From Allobosea sp. BK604 (GTDB taxonomy: Bacteria; Pseudomonadota; Alphaproteobacteria; Rhizobiales; Beijerinckiaceae): a stretch of DNA of 64,000 bases. Where the stretch lies: positions 248,001-312,000 of the forward strand of contig NZ_SLZF01000005.1 of assembly GCF_004341515.1 (NCBI RefSeq), given 5' to 3'. Of the stretch, positions 51,582 to 60,140 are shown piece after piece. The first letter of the stretch is position 1. Each line of letters starts with the position of its first letter. Made by a program: the position numbers and the translations under genes. Below the pieces are notes generated by a model, which made no database searches, had not been told where the DNA came from, and saw only the letters and a program-made list of their open reading frames with translations.

Positions 51582-52271
51582 ATGTGTTTGACGGAGCTCA
51601 TCGAGCACGAAACGATGGCGGCGCGGGTTGAACGCGCGATCAAGCGCGACATTCTCGACGGCCTGCTCTCGCCGGGAGATCGCTTGCGCGTCGCGGAGCT
51701 GAGCACCCGTTACGGTGTCAGCCATATCCCGGTCCGGGAGGCGCTGCGCCAGCTCGAAGGCGACCGCCTCGTCGTCATAGACCCGCATAAGGGCGCCGTC
51801 CTGCGCGGCGTCACGCCAAAATTCGTGCGGGACATGCATGACACCCGCGCCGCCCTGGAACTGCTTCTCGTGCGGCAGGCGGCCGAGAACGTCACCGAAC
51901 AGGCAGCCGCCCGGCTGAGCGAGCTCGCCCAGGCCTATGAGGCAGCCGCCGCCCGCAACGACGCCGCGGCCATGGTGATGGGCAATATCGAGTTGCACCG
52001 CGCCATCGCGGTGCTGGCCGACAACCCCGTCGCAGCCGATATCATGGAGCAAGGCTGGGAACTGGTCGTCAGCATCCGGCGTCGCTACGGCTTCGGCCCG
52101 TCACGCGTCGCCACCATCATCGAGCAGCACAGGGCGCTCGTCGCGGCCATCGGCGCGGGCGATGCGGCAGCCGCTGTCGAGATCGCAATGAAGCATTGCT
52201 GCGATGCGCGCGACGACCTGCTGATGCGAATGAGCGAAGAGATTGCCGGCAGCGAAGATCGCGGTGTCTAG
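51582..52271 (+). CDS. GntR-family regulator, FCD subfamily
   Basis: A 229-residue regulator: RVERAIKRDILDGLLSPGDRLRVAELSTRYGVSHIPVREALRQLEGDRLVVIDPHKGAVLRG is the winged helix; the FCD domain has DTRAALELLLVRQA and HRAIAVLADNP...EQHRALVAAI, the His metal sites. GGGAGGA sits only two bases before the ATG at 51582, so a TTG at 51588, eight bases from GGAGG, may be the true start. Divergent from the ABC/dehydratase operon, its likely target. Its TAG stop lies in the first bases of repeat A copy 6. Confidence 0.9.
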   Translation: MCLTELIEHETMAARVERAIKRDILDGLLSPGDRLRVAELSTRYGVSHIPVREALRQLEGDRLVVIDPHKGAVLRGVTPKFVRDMHDTRAALELLLVRQAAENVTEQAAARLSELAQAYEAAAARNDAAAMVMGNIELHRAIAVLADNPVAADIMEQGWELVVSIRRRYGFGPSRVATIIEQHRALVAAIGAGDAAAAVEIAMKHCCDARDDLLMRMSEEIAGSEDRGV

Positions 52272-52372
52272 AGCGTTTCCGCGTTTCTTCGAATCGCGAA
52301 AATGCTCTACTATTTGTCTTGACGCATTTTCTTTACCCGAACCGGTATCCACTTCGCTCGAAAATGCTCTAG
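52268..52372. repeat. Intergenic repeat A, copy 6 (complete), filling a convergent intergenic space
   Basis: A 105-bp copy bounded by CTAGAGC and GCTCTAG. The TAG at 52269-52271 ends the GntR gene and the complementary TAG at 52369-52371 ends the LysR gene, so the element exactly fills the gap between two convergent genes. Internal inverted segments (GCGAAAATGCTC with GCATTTTCTTTAC and GCTCGAAAATGC) could fold in both transcripts and act as a bidirectional terminator. Confidence 0.88.
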
Positions 52373-53379
52373 CGCAGCCCGCGCGTTCCTCGAGCGGCGG
52401 CCGGGACCCAAGGAACTGTCTTTGAACCGTCCCCGGGAATCTCAGCCCTGACGAAGCCTCTGACGATCTCGGCGAAATCCTCGGCATTTCCCGATAGGGG
52501 TTCGCCGCGCCTGCGGATGATGCCGTAAGGCTCGAGCGGATTGTCGAGCACGAAGGGCAGCTGGACAAGTTCGCCCCGGTCGATCGCCTCGGCGATGATC
52601 GTATGCGGCAGGACGGAAATCATGCCGGCGCGGCGCACGAGTTGCAGGGTCGCGAAGATCGACGTCGTCTCGACGAGATTGTCGAGCGATGGCAGCCCGG
52701 CCTGGGCGAAGGACCGGTCGATCACCTGGCGCATCGGGCTGGTCTGTTGCTGCAGAACCCAGGGATAGGCCTCCATCTCCGCCAGGGACACCTCGGCGCG
52801 CCCGGCAAGCGGGTGGTCGAAGGCGGCGAAGACCCAGAGATTCTCGTTCGAAAGCGGCTCGACATCGAAGATCGCGTGATGGCGCGCTTCGGTCAGCCGC
52901 CCGATCACGAGGTCGATCTCGTTCTTTTCCAGGCCGCGCAGCAACTCGTCGCTGGTCGTGGTCGACAGCCGGATCGTCATCAGCGGCCGCCTGCGCTTGA
53001 GCTCGGCGATCGCGGCGGGAAGGATGTCGGGAGCGGTCGCCATGATCGCGCCGATCGAGAGCGCGCCATAGCCGCCACGCTTGAGATTGCTCAGGCCGCG
53101 CAGGAAGCGCTCCTGGTCGGCCAGGACCTGGCCGGCATAGCTCACCACGAAATCCCCGAGCTCGGTCGGCACCAGGCCGCGCGGCTGACGGTCGAAGATG
53201 CGCACGCCGAGCATGTCCTCGACATCCTGCAGCATCTTGCTCACCGCCGGCTGCGTGACATTCATCTCCTCCGCCGCCCGGTGCAGCGTGCCGACCCGGG
53301 CAACCGTCGAGACCAGAAGCAGATGGCGGACCCGCAGGCGCCAGAACATCTGCTGCGGAAGGGAGGCAATGAAACTCAT
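52369..53379 (-). CDS. LysR-family regulator of the rhamnonate module
   Basis: A 336-residue regulator: LRVRHLLLVSTVARVGTLHRAAEEMNVTQPAVSKMLQDVEDMLGVRIFDRQPRGLVPTELG is the HTH; the effector domain begins GALSIGAIMATAPDILPAAIAELKRRRP (GbpR/PcaQ-type subgroup known for sugar-acid and aromatic regulators). Divergent from the SDR-rhmD-SDR-TRAP genes, 231 bp apart. The start lacks a clear ribosome site; an ATG at 53346 (MFWRLRV) is an alternative. The C-terminal tail past EIPGDG runs into repeat A, which provides the stop. Confidence 0.88.
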   Translation of the reverse strand: MSFIASLPQQMFWRLRVRHLLLVSTVARVGTLHRAAEEMNVTQPAVSKMLQDVEDMLGVRIFDRQPRGLVPTELGDFVVSYAGQVLADQERFLRGLSNLKRGGYGALSIGAIMATAPDILPAAIAELKRRRPLMTIRLSTTTSDELLRGLEKNEIDLVIGRLTEARHHAIFDVEPLSNENLWVFAAFDHPLAGRAEVSLAEMEAYPWVLQQQTSPMRQVIDRSFAQAGLPSLDNLVETTSIFATLQLVRRAGMISVLPHTIIAEAIDRGELVQLPFVLDNPLEPYGIIRRRGEPLSGNAEDFAEIVRGFVRAEIPGDGSKTVPWVPAAARGTRGLR

Positions 53380-53380
53380 T

Positions 53381-53433
53381 GCGATAACTTTCTGGAACTG
53401 ATCCTGTCCAATTTTTCATTATTTGATTATCGC
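53381..53433. promoter_or_regulatory. Separated dyad GCGATAA...TTATCGC upstream of the LysR gene
   Basis: Two perfect 7-bp arms (53381-53387 and 53427-53433) 39 bp apart enclose an AT-rich stretch (CAATTTTTCATTATTTG) in the divergent promoter region. Spacing is compatible with a LysR tetramer touching two half-sites. Inference. Confidence 0.35.
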
Positions 53434-53610
53434 AGCCCCAGCTAGCGTCACGACCAAGACAAGGTTCCGGCCAGGCGACCCTCGATGGTCGAAGTCCGGC
53501 ACGGAAACCTGTCAGGAGGACGCCGGGGCCACCGCAAGCGCGGCATCCACGTCTCATGTTGCAACGGATGGAGCCGGTTCGCGCCGGCCCGAACGAAGGA
53601 TTGTCTTCGC

Positions 53611-54363
53611 GTGAACCGTCTCGACCTTCAGGATCGTATCGCAGTGATCACCGGCGGCGCCCGCGGAATAGGCTTCGCCGCCGCCGAACGCATGCCCCGG
53701 TCGGGAGCAGGCGTCGTTCTCTGGGACATCGACGAGAAGCGGTTGACCGAGGCGGCGGAGAGGCTTGCCCCCCTGGGCACGGTGTCGACCTCGGTCGTCG
53801 AGCTGACCGATGAGGAATCCGTCGCGAAGGCTGCGGCCGCGGCCATCGCTGCGCATGGCAAGGTCGATATCCTCGTCAACAACGCCGGCATCACCGGCGG
53901 AAACGGCAAGCTATGGGAGCTTGATCCCGCAACCTGGCGCCGCGTTCTCGACGTCAATCTCGTCGGCCCGTACCTGACCTGCCGCGCGCTCGTGCCCGGG
54001 ATGATCGAGCGCGGCTATGGCCGCATCGTCAACATCGCCTCGATCGCGGGCAAGGACGGCAATCCCAACGCCTCGCATTATTCGGCCTCGAAAGCCGGTC
54101 TGATCGGGATGACCAAGTCCCTGGCCAAGGAACTCGCCCAGGCCGGCATCCTGGTGAACTGCGTCACGCCGGCCGCGGCGAAGACCGAGATCTTCGACCA
54201 GATGAAGCAGGAGCATATCGACTTCATGCTCTCGAAAATCCCGATGAACCGGTTCCTCGGGGTCGAGGAAGCAGCGGCGATGATCGGCTGGCTGGCCTCC
54301 GAGGACTGCGCCTTCTCGACCGGGGCGGTCTTCGACCTCTCCGGCGGCCGCGCGGTCTATTGA
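53611..54363 (+). CDS. SDR-family dehydrogenase in the rhamnonate operon (first)
   Basis: A 250-residue classical SDR: cofactor loop [18 protein letters not shown] motif, catalytic Ser in NIASIAG and YSASK. The C-terminus is [17 protein letters not shown]. In the non-phosphorylating L-rhamnose route, SDRs catalyse L-rhamnose 1-dehydrogenation and oxidation of 2-keto-3-deoxy-L-rhamnonate at C4; this one may serve either. The start is a GTG with AAGGA eleven bases upstream. It ends 11 bp before rhmD. Confidence 0.87.
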   Translation: MNRLDLQDRIAVITGGARGIGFAAAERMPRSGAGVVLWDIDEKRLTEAAERLAPLGTVSTSVVELTDEESVAKAAAAAIAAHGKVDILVNNAGITGGNGKLWELDPATWRRVLDVNLVGPYLTCRALVPGMIERGYGRIVNIASIAGKDGNPNASHYSASKAGLIGMTKSLAKELAQAGILVNCVTPAAAKTEIFDQMKQEHIDFMLSKIPMNRFLGVEEAAAMIGWLASEDCAFSTGAVFDLSGGRAVY

Positions 54364-54374
54364 GGATGGCCACA

Positions 54375-55562
54375 ATGACCATGCCGACGATCAAGCATAT
54401 CCGCGCCTTCACCGTGCGCGGTGGCGGGGCCGATTATCACGACCAGAAGGGCGGGCACTGGATCGACGGGCAGATCGCCACGCCGATGTCGCGCTACCCG
54501 CAATATCGTCAGACGCGCTCGTCCTTCGGCCTCAACGTGCTCGGCACCCTCGTCATCGAGGCCGAGGCCAGCGACGGCACGATCGGCTTTGCCGTCACGA
54601 CGGCGGGCGAAATCGGCGCCTTCATCGTCGAGAAGCATCTGGCCCGCTTCATCGAGGGGCGAAAGGTCACCGATATCGAGGTGATCTGGGACCAGATGTA
54701 TTTCGCCACCCAATATTACGGCCGCAAGGGCGTGGTGCTGAACACGATCTCGGGCGTCGACCTGGCGCTCTGGGACCTGCTGGCAAAGGTCCGTGGCGAG
54801 CCGGTCTGCGCTCTGATCGGCGGACCGGTCCGGGACGAGCTCACCTTCTATGCCACGGGCCCTCGGCCCGATCTGGCCAAGGGGCTGGGGTTCATCGGCG
54901 GGAAGATGCCGCTGAAGCACGGGCCGGCGGAGCGGGACGAGGGGCTAAAAGCCAATATCGCTGCGTTCGCGGCGATGCGGGACAAGGTCGGCCCCGATTT
55001 CTGGCTGATGCTCGACTGCTGGATGGCGCTCGACCTCAACTACGCGACGAAGCTCGCCCAGGGCACGGCCGAGCACGGCCTGAAATGGATCGAAGAGGCG
55101 CTCTCGCCCGATGATTACTGGGGTTATGCGGCGCTCAGGAAAGCAGTGCCGCAGGGTATGCTGGTGACCACCGGCGAGCACGAAGCGACCCGCTGGGGCT
55201 TCCGCATGCTGCTGGAAATGGGCTGCTGCGACATCATCCAGCCGGATGTCGGCTGGTGCGGCGGGCTGACCGAGCTCCTGAAGATCACCGCGCTCGCCGA
55301 TGCGCATGGCGTGATGACCATTCCCCACGGCTCCAGCGTCTACAGCTACCATTTCGTGGCGACCCGGCAGAACAGCCCCTTCGCCGAATTCCTGATGATG
55401 GCGCCCGAGGCCGATCGGGTCGTGCCGATGTTCTACCCGCTGCTGCTCGACGAACCGCTGCCGGAGAACGGCCGGATCAGGACCTCCGCCTTGGACAAGC
55501 CTGGCTTCGGTGTCCGTCTCAACCCGGACTGCGCGCTGCACCGCCCCTATCCGCGGCCTTGA
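54375..55562 (+). CDS. rhmD: L-rhamnonate dehydratase
   Basis: A 395-residue enolase-superfamily enzyme dehydrating L-rhamnonate to 2-keto-3-deoxy-L-rhamnonate. Near-diagnostic blocks are [131 protein letters not shown] and the C-terminal [11 protein letters not shown]. Mg2+ ligands are the Asp in MLDCW and the Glu residues in WIEEAL and TGEHE. The ATG at 54375 has GAGG nine bases before it. Confidence 0.95.
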   Translation: MTMPTIKHIRAFTVRGGGADYHDQKGGHWIDGQIATPMSRYPQYRQTRSSFGLNVLGTLVIEAEASDGTIGFAVTTAGEIGAFIVEKHLARFIEGRKVTDIEVIWDQMYFATQYYGRKGVVLNTISGVDLALWDLLAKVRGEPVCALIGGPVRDELTFYATGPRPDLAKGLGFIGGKMPLKHGPAERDEGLKANIAAFAAMRDKVGPDFWLMLDCWMALDLNYATKLAQGTAEHGLKWIEEALSPDDYWGYAALRKAVPQGMLVTTGEHEATRWGFRMLLEMGCCDIIQPDVGWCGGLTELLKITALADAHGVMTIPHGSSVYSYHFVATRQNSPFAEFLMMAPEADRVVPMFYPLLLDEPLPENGRIRTSALDKPGFGVRLNPDCALHRPYPRP

Positions 55563-55587
55563 ATCCGACCTGAAGGAGTGCCCGGCG

Positions 55588-56349
55588 ATGCGGGACCTCG
55601 AGAACAAGATTGCGTTGGTGACCGGCTCATCCTCGGGCATCGGCGAAGCCGTGGCCCTGGCCTTTGCCGATTACGGCGCCCATGTCGCCGTTCACTACCG
55701 CTCGCGCCGCGACGAGGCGGAAGCGGTGGCCGCACGCATCCGCGACAAGGGTTGCAAGAGCGCGGTCTTCCAGGCCGATGTCGCCGATACCGCCCAGCTG
55801 GCGCGGCTCGCGGCGGATGTCCTCGCCGAATTCGGGCGTATCGACGTCCTCGTGAACAATGCCGGCGGCTTCGTCCGGCGCGCCCGCCTGTCCGAGGCCT
55901 CCGACGCGCTCATCGACGAAATCTTCCATGTGAACGGCCGATCGATGCTCGCCCTCAGCCGCGAGGTCGTGCCGGCGATGCGGCGCCAGGGCGGCGGCGC
56001 GATCATCAACATGACCTCGCAGGCGGCGCGGACCGGCGCCAGCCCCGGTGCCGGCCTTTACGCGTCCACCAAGGCCTATGTCTCGACCTTTACCAGGGCG
56101 CTGGCGAAGGAGCTGGTTCCTGACGGCATCAGGGTCAACGCGGTCGCGCCCGGCGTGATCGCGACGCCCATCCATGACGGGCACACCTCCCCCGAACTGC
56201 TGAAAACGCTCGAGGCGGGCATCCCGATGAAGCGCCTCGGGCGCGCCGAGGAGTGCGCCGGGGCAGTGCTGTTCCTCGCGAGCGAGGAACTCGCCAGCTA
56301 CGTCACCGGCCAGGTCATCGAAGTCAACGGCGGCAGCGTCATGCCGTGA
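55588..56349 (+). CDS. SDR-family dehydrogenase in the rhamnonate operon (second)
   Basis: A 253-residue classical SDR: GSSSGIGEAVALAFADYGAHVAVHYRSRRDEAEAVAARIR (the basic loop suggests NADP(H)), VLVNNAGGFVRRA, NMTSQAA and LYASTKAYV as the YxxxK site, then VTGQVIEVNGGSVMP. AAGGAG precedes the ATG, 25 bp after rhmD. With the first SDR it supplies the two dehydrogenase steps expected around RhmD, but which does which is open. Confidence 0.88.
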   Translation: MRDLENKIALVTGSSSGIGEAVALAFADYGAHVAVHYRSRRDEAEAVAARIRDKGCKSAVFQADVADTAQLARLAADVLAEFGRIDVLVNNAGGFVRRARLSEASDALIDEIFHVNGRSMLALSREVVPAMRRQGGGAIINMTSQAARTGASPGAGLYASTKAYVSTFTRALAKELVPDGIRVNAVAPGVIATPIHDGHTSPELLKTLEAGIPMKRLGRAEECAGAVLFLASEELASYVTGQVIEVNGGSVMP

Positions 56350-56420
56350 CCCGGCAGCGAGCCGGCCAAAATCGACAGAAGCAAGATCGACAAGAAGAAG
56401 CCGTTTCAGGGAGGTGGACC

Positions 56421-56621
56421 ATGACAGCGATCGTCGATGATATCGGGACGGTGCCGGCCACTCGAACGCGCGCCATCGGCGCATCGGTCGGCGGCACTGC
56501 CCTGGAATGGTTCGAGGGCTGCGCGAAACCGCTCATGAGGACTTGCGCTAGCCGCTCGGGCCAGCCGCAGAACGACCAATGGCGCAGCCATAGCGTCAAG
56601 AACCGGAGGAAACCATCGTGA
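56421..56621 (+). pseudogene. Stump of an MFS (metabolite:H+ symporter) gene
   Basis: An ATG with a good ribosome site (GGGAGGTGG) starts MTAIVDDIGTVPATRTRAIGASVGGTALEWFEG. AxxASxxGTxLEWFD is the beginning of the first membrane helix of MHS-family transporters. At about 56520 the homology stops and unrelated codons run to a TGA at 56619-56621, overlapping the GTG start of the TRAP binding protein. An MFS transporter seems to have been deleted to its first 33 codons. A new function as a 66-residue leader peptide is possible but unsupported. Confidence 0.6.
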
Positions 56622-57628
56622 ACGACACCTGCATGACCAATCGGCGCCGGCTGGTCGCATCCATCGGCGCCACCGCCGTGATGAGCGTGGCTGCACCCTC
56701 GCTCCTGCGGGCGCAGAGCAAGCGCACGATCCGCCTGGCGCATCATTTGCCGATCCAGTCGGAGCAGCACGCGGCCGCCGAGAACTTCGCCCGCAAGGTG
56801 GCCGGGGCCTCCAAGGGCGCGATCACGATCCAGATCCTGCCCGCCTCGCAAATGGGCGGTCAGCGCGAGATCATCGAGTCCGTTTCGATCGGCACGCTCG
56901 ACATGGGCTTTGGCGAGTCAGGTCTCTACGCCAATTACGTCCCGGAATTCGGCGTCGTCGCCCTGCCCTATCTCTATCGCGATTTCGACCACTGGAAGAA
57001 GACGGTCGACGGCGAGGTCGGGGCTTCGCTCGCGGCCTCCCTGGAGAAGACGGCCAATATCAAGATCGTCAACTGGATGGTCACGGGCTATCGCTACACC
57101 TACCTGCGCGGCAAGCCCATCACCCAGCCCGGAGATTTCAAGGGCCTCAAGGTCAGGCTTCCGGAGGCGCCGGTCTTCGTGAAGACGTTCGCGGCCTTGG
57201 GCGCGATTCCCACGCCGATCCCCGCCCCCGAAATGTATGCCGCGCTCCAGACCGGGGTCGTCGATGCCATGGAGGGCACGGCCGAGGCGGCCTATACCTT
57301 CAAGATCTACGACGTCACCAAGTATCTTTCGATGACGCGCCACATCCTGCTCGACGGCTCGTTCGCGATCAGCAATTCGCTGTTCGCGAAGCTGACCAAG
57401 CCCGAGCAGGAACTGATCCTGAAGGCGGCCCAGGACGCGGCGGTCGAGCAGCGGGCCCAGCATTTCGAGCGCGAGAAGGCCGCGCTCGCGAAGCTGACCG
57501 GCGAAGGCAAGATGCAGGTCAACGAGCCGGATCTGAAGCCCTTCGTCGACGCGCTCGCCAGCGTGCAGAACGACTTCGCCACGGCCTCGAAGGGCATGGA
57601 TGTGCTTGGGCGCATCCGGAAGCTGTGA
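56618..57628 (+). CDS. TRAP transporter substrate-binding protein (DctP family)
   Basis: A 336-residue periplasmic protein with a twin-arginine-like leader (NRRRLVASIGATAVMSVAAPSLLRAQ). DctP features: RTIRLAHHLPIQSEQHAAAENFARKVAGASKGAITIQILPASQMGG, DMGFGESGLYANYVPEFGVVALPYLY, and GLKVRLPEAPVFVKTFAALGAIPTPIPAPEMYAALQTGVVDAMEG with the Arg that binds the ligand carboxylate. Position after rhmD makes L-rhamnonate or another acid sugar the likely cargo. The GTG at 56618 has GGAGGA seven bases before it. Confidence 0.92.
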   Translation: MNDTCMTNRRRLVASIGATAVMSVAAPSLLRAQSKRTIRLAHHLPIQSEQHAAAENFARKVAGASKGAITIQILPASQMGGQREIIESVSIGTLDMGFGESGLYANYVPEFGVVALPYLYRDFDHWKKTVDGEVGASLAASLEKTANIKIVNWMVTGYRYTYLRGKPITQPGDFKGLKVRLPEAPVFVKTFAALGAIPTPIPAPEMYAALQTGVVDAMEGTAEAAYTFKIYDVTKYLSMTRHILLDGSFAISNSLFAKLTKPEQELILKAAQDAAVEQRAQHFEREKAALAKLTGEGKMQVNEPDLKPFVDALASVQNDFATASKGMDVLGRIRKL

Positions 57629-57638
57629 CGGAGCTGCC

Positions 57639-58109
57639 ATGATCCGCAGCGTGGTCGGCGGGCTGATCGCCGTCGTCAAGGTCGTCGCGGCCGGGAGCTT
57701 CGCCGCGATGATCCTCCTGACCCTCGTCCAGGTCGTCAACCGCTATGCGCTCGGCCTGCCGATGTTCTGGACGGAGGAGCTGATCGTCCTGCTCCTGGTC
57801 TGGTCGATGCTGCTGGGACTGCCGGTGCAGCTCTGGCAGCACGAGGAGATCGTCGTCGACGTCCTGCCGACGCCGGACCCGCGTGCCCAGCGGCTCAAGG
57901 ATGGCGCCAACCTCGTCTGTTCCGTCGCCTTCTGCGCGATCCTGGCCTGGGCCGGCTACGCCTTCATGCTGCGGGGCGCGAATGTGACATCGCCGGCGCT
58001 GGGCCTCTCGCGGCTGTGGTTCTTCCTGCCCATTCCGCTCTCCGCCGCCCTCTCCGTCATCGTGCTGCTCGTTCGCCCCAGAGGCCAGAGCGTCGGAGGA
58101 TTCGACTGA
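57639..58109 (+). CDS. TRAP transporter small membrane subunit (DctQ family)
   Basis: A 156-residue protein with four helices: VVAAGSFAAMILLTLVQVVNRYALG, WTEELIVLLLVWSMLLGLPVQLWQHEEIVVD, LVCSVAFCAILAWAGYAFML and LWFFLPIPLSAALSVIVLLV. NRY...W-EE-L is the DctQ hallmark. Its TGA overlaps the ATG of the large subunit by one base. Confidence 0.9.
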   Translation: MIRSVVGGLIAVVKVVAAGSFAAMILLTLVQVVNRYALGLPMFWTEELIVLLLVWSMLLGLPVQLWQHEEIVVDVLPTPDPRAQRLKDGANLVCSVAFCAILAWAGYAFMLRGANVTSPALGLSRLWFFLPIPLSAALSVIVLLVRPRGQSVGGFD

Positions 58110-59380
58110 TGCTCTGGACGCTCGTCCTCAGCTTGATGCTGTTCATCGCCATCGGCATGCCGATCGCGTTCTCCATGGGGCTTGCCGCCGTCGCCGCCCT
58201 CCTGATCGACGGCTCCGTCCCTCTGATCGTCCTGCCGCAGAAGATGTATTCGTCGCTGGATTCGTTTCCGCTGCTGGCGATTCCGCTCTTCATCCTGGCG
58301 GGTTCGGTCATGAATGTCGGCGGCATCACCGGCAGCCTGATCGGGCTGGCGCGAGGGTTGGTCGGCCATCTGCGCGGCGGTCTCGGTCACGTCACCATCG
58401 TGACGAACGTGCTGTTCTCGACGATTTCGGGATCGGCCGCGGCATCCGCCGCCGCCGTCGGCTCGATGCTGATCCCGGAGATGAAGAAGGACGGGTACCG
58501 GCCCGAGGACGCAGCGGTGATCAACGCCGCAGGCGCGATCCTGGGCCCCGTCATCCCGCCCAGCGTCGTCATGGTGATCTATGGGGCGATGACCGGCCTG
58601 TCGATCGGCACCTTGCTGCTCGCCGGAATCGGGCCGGGCATCCTGATTGCGCTGATCATGATGGCGGCCGTCTATGTCATGGCAGGCCGCAGCACGCTGA
58701 AGAGCCATAAGCGGGCCTCGCTCGGCGAAATCGCCCGTGCCGCCCGTGATGCCATCCCTGCCCTGGTGATGCCTGCGATCATCGTCGGCGGCATCATGTC
58801 CGGCCTGTTCACGGCGACGGAAGCCGGCGTCATCGCGGTGGCCTACGGCATCGCCTATGCCCTGCTGACCCGCCGCAGCACCATCGGCCAGTTGATCAGC
58901 AACCTGACCGAGGCGACGATCGTGTCGTCGAGCATCATGGTCATCCTCGGCGGCGCCGCCCTGTTCGGCTGGATCGTCGCACGCGAGGGCGTGCCGGTGA
59001 TGATCGCCGACTGGCTCCAGGCCATGACGAGCCAGCCCTGGATCGTCATGGTGCTGATCCTGGGCGTGCTGCTCGTCGTCGGCATCTTCATCGAGCCGAT
59101 CCCGGCCATGGTGATGCTAGTGCCGGTGCTTCAGCCGATCGCGGAAAGCTACGGCTTCGACCCCTATCACTTCGCGATGGTGGTGGTGTTCGGCGTGCTG
59201 CTGGGTTCGCTCACGCCACCTGTCGCGGTCCTCGTGCTGATCACCTGCAAGATCGCCAAGGTCGATGTGAACAAGGCCAATGGCCCGCTCCTGCCGATGT
59301 TCCTGCTGCTGGTGCTGGCGCTATTCGTCATCGCCTTCGTGCCCTGGATTTCGCTGATAGCCCCAAGGCTGCTCGGGTGA
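58109..59380 (+). CDS. TRAP transporter large membrane subunit (DctM family)
   Basis: A 423-residue membrane protein of about twelve helices. Signatures include LLAIPLFILAGSVMNVGGIT, FSTISGSAAASAAAVGSMLIPEMKKDGY, GAILGPVIPPSVVMVIYGAMTG and GLFTATEAGVIAVAYG (Na+-coupling region), then FIEPIPAMVMLVPVL and LLGSLTPPVAVLVLITCKIAKV. It completes a three-component sodium-driven importer. No further gene follows on this strand. Confidence 0.93.
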   Translation: MLWTLVLSLMLFIAIGMPIAFSMGLAAVAALLIDGSVPLIVLPQKMYSSLDSFPLLAIPLFILAGSVMNVGGITGSLIGLARGLVGHLRGGLGHVTIVTNVLFSTISGSAAASAAAVGSMLIPEMKKDGYRPEDAAVINAAGAILGPVIPPSVVMVIYGAMTGLSIGTLLLAGIGPGILIALIMMAAVYVMAGRSTLKSHKRASLGEIARAARDAIPALVMPAIIVGGIMSGLFTATEAGVIAVAYGIAYALLTRRSTIGQLISNLTEATIVSSSIMVILGGAALFGWIVAREGVPVMIADWLQAMTSQPWIVMVLILGVLLVVGIFIEPIPAMVMLVPVLQPIAESYGFDPYHFAMVVVFGVLLGSLTPPVAVLVLITCKIAKVDVNKANGPLLPMFLLLVLALFVIAFVPWISLIAPRLLG

Positions 59381-59779
59381 AGCGTATGTCACGGGCGTCC
59401 GGGAAACGACCTGAGTGGAGACCGGTCGATCGCGCTCTACCCATGTCCGCTTCCCGGCAAGGGGCGCCGGCTGCTCGAAATCCGAACGGCGCTCTCTCCG
59501 ACCTGTCGCGGATTTAATCGACGCTCAACCGGCTCGTATCCCTCCCCTCGCTAAACGCCACGCACTTGCGCGCCCGGTCCAGTTGCCAGGCGGCGAGTGC
59601 GGGTCGCAGCAACGTCTCCCCGCGCGGCGTCTGCTTCGTACCGTCAAACCCGGACGAGCGGATACCGGGAGCGGGCGTTGTGATTGGGAGGTCGCGACGC
59701 CCGCTCTGCCGCTCCTGCGGGATGCACTCGACCCCAAGGGCACAGTTCGGGCTGCGGCGGGATTCGCCGATGAACGCCA
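59381..59779. other. 400-bp spacer between convergent genes
   Basis: No convincing gene on either strand; the minus-strand frame at 59514-59783 has no ribosome site or known motif. No copies of repeats A-C. Confidence 0.5.
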
Positions 59780-60118
59780 TCAACGGCGATCGAGATAATA
59801 CGGCATATAGTTGCCATCAGGCCCATAGATCGTCATCGCGACGTCGCAGAGGCGATCTCCGGTCTGTTCCATCTCCTGCCGCACCCGCGACATGGCCGCG
59901 GTGACGCCGCGCTTGATCTCGTCCGGCGACAGCCCGGCAGCCTTCGGCATCTCCTCTCGCGCCCATCCGGGCTTGAGGTCGGGGCAACGCTCGAGTGCGA
60001 GCTGGGTGCGGGCGAGGCTCAGGATGACCGCCTGTGCCAACGATGAGTCCTCCGCCCTCGCGCAGGGCACCGAACCGATCAGCAGCCACGCTCCCAGCGC
60101 GACGTAAAGCCGTTTCAT
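59780..60118 (-). CDS. Small exported protein, unknown family
   Basis: 112 residues. Signal peptide MKRLYVALGAWLLIGSVPCARAEDS; the mature helical part (LAQAVILSLARTQLALERCPDLKPGWAREEMPKAAGLSPDEIKRGVTAAMSRVRQEMEQTGDRLCDVAMTIYG) has two cysteines that could form a disulfide, and the C-terminus is aromatic (NYMPYYLDRR). It is encoded 22 bp after the thioredoxin-reductase-like gene and may be in its operon. I do not recognise the family. Confidence 0.65.
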   Translation of the reverse strand: MKRLYVALGAWLLIGSVPCARAEDSSLAQAVILSLARTQLALERCPDLKPGWAREEMPKAAGLSPDEIKRGVTAAMSRVRQEMEQTGDRLCDVAMTIYGPDGNYMPYYLDRR

Positions 60119-60140
60119 GGTCGCCCGGACAGCAGCTTCG

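Noticed and set aside
1791..52372. Repeat A copies as a CRISPR array
   Set aside because: The copies are scattered in both orientations over 50 kb, about 100 bp long, without regular spacers or cas genes.
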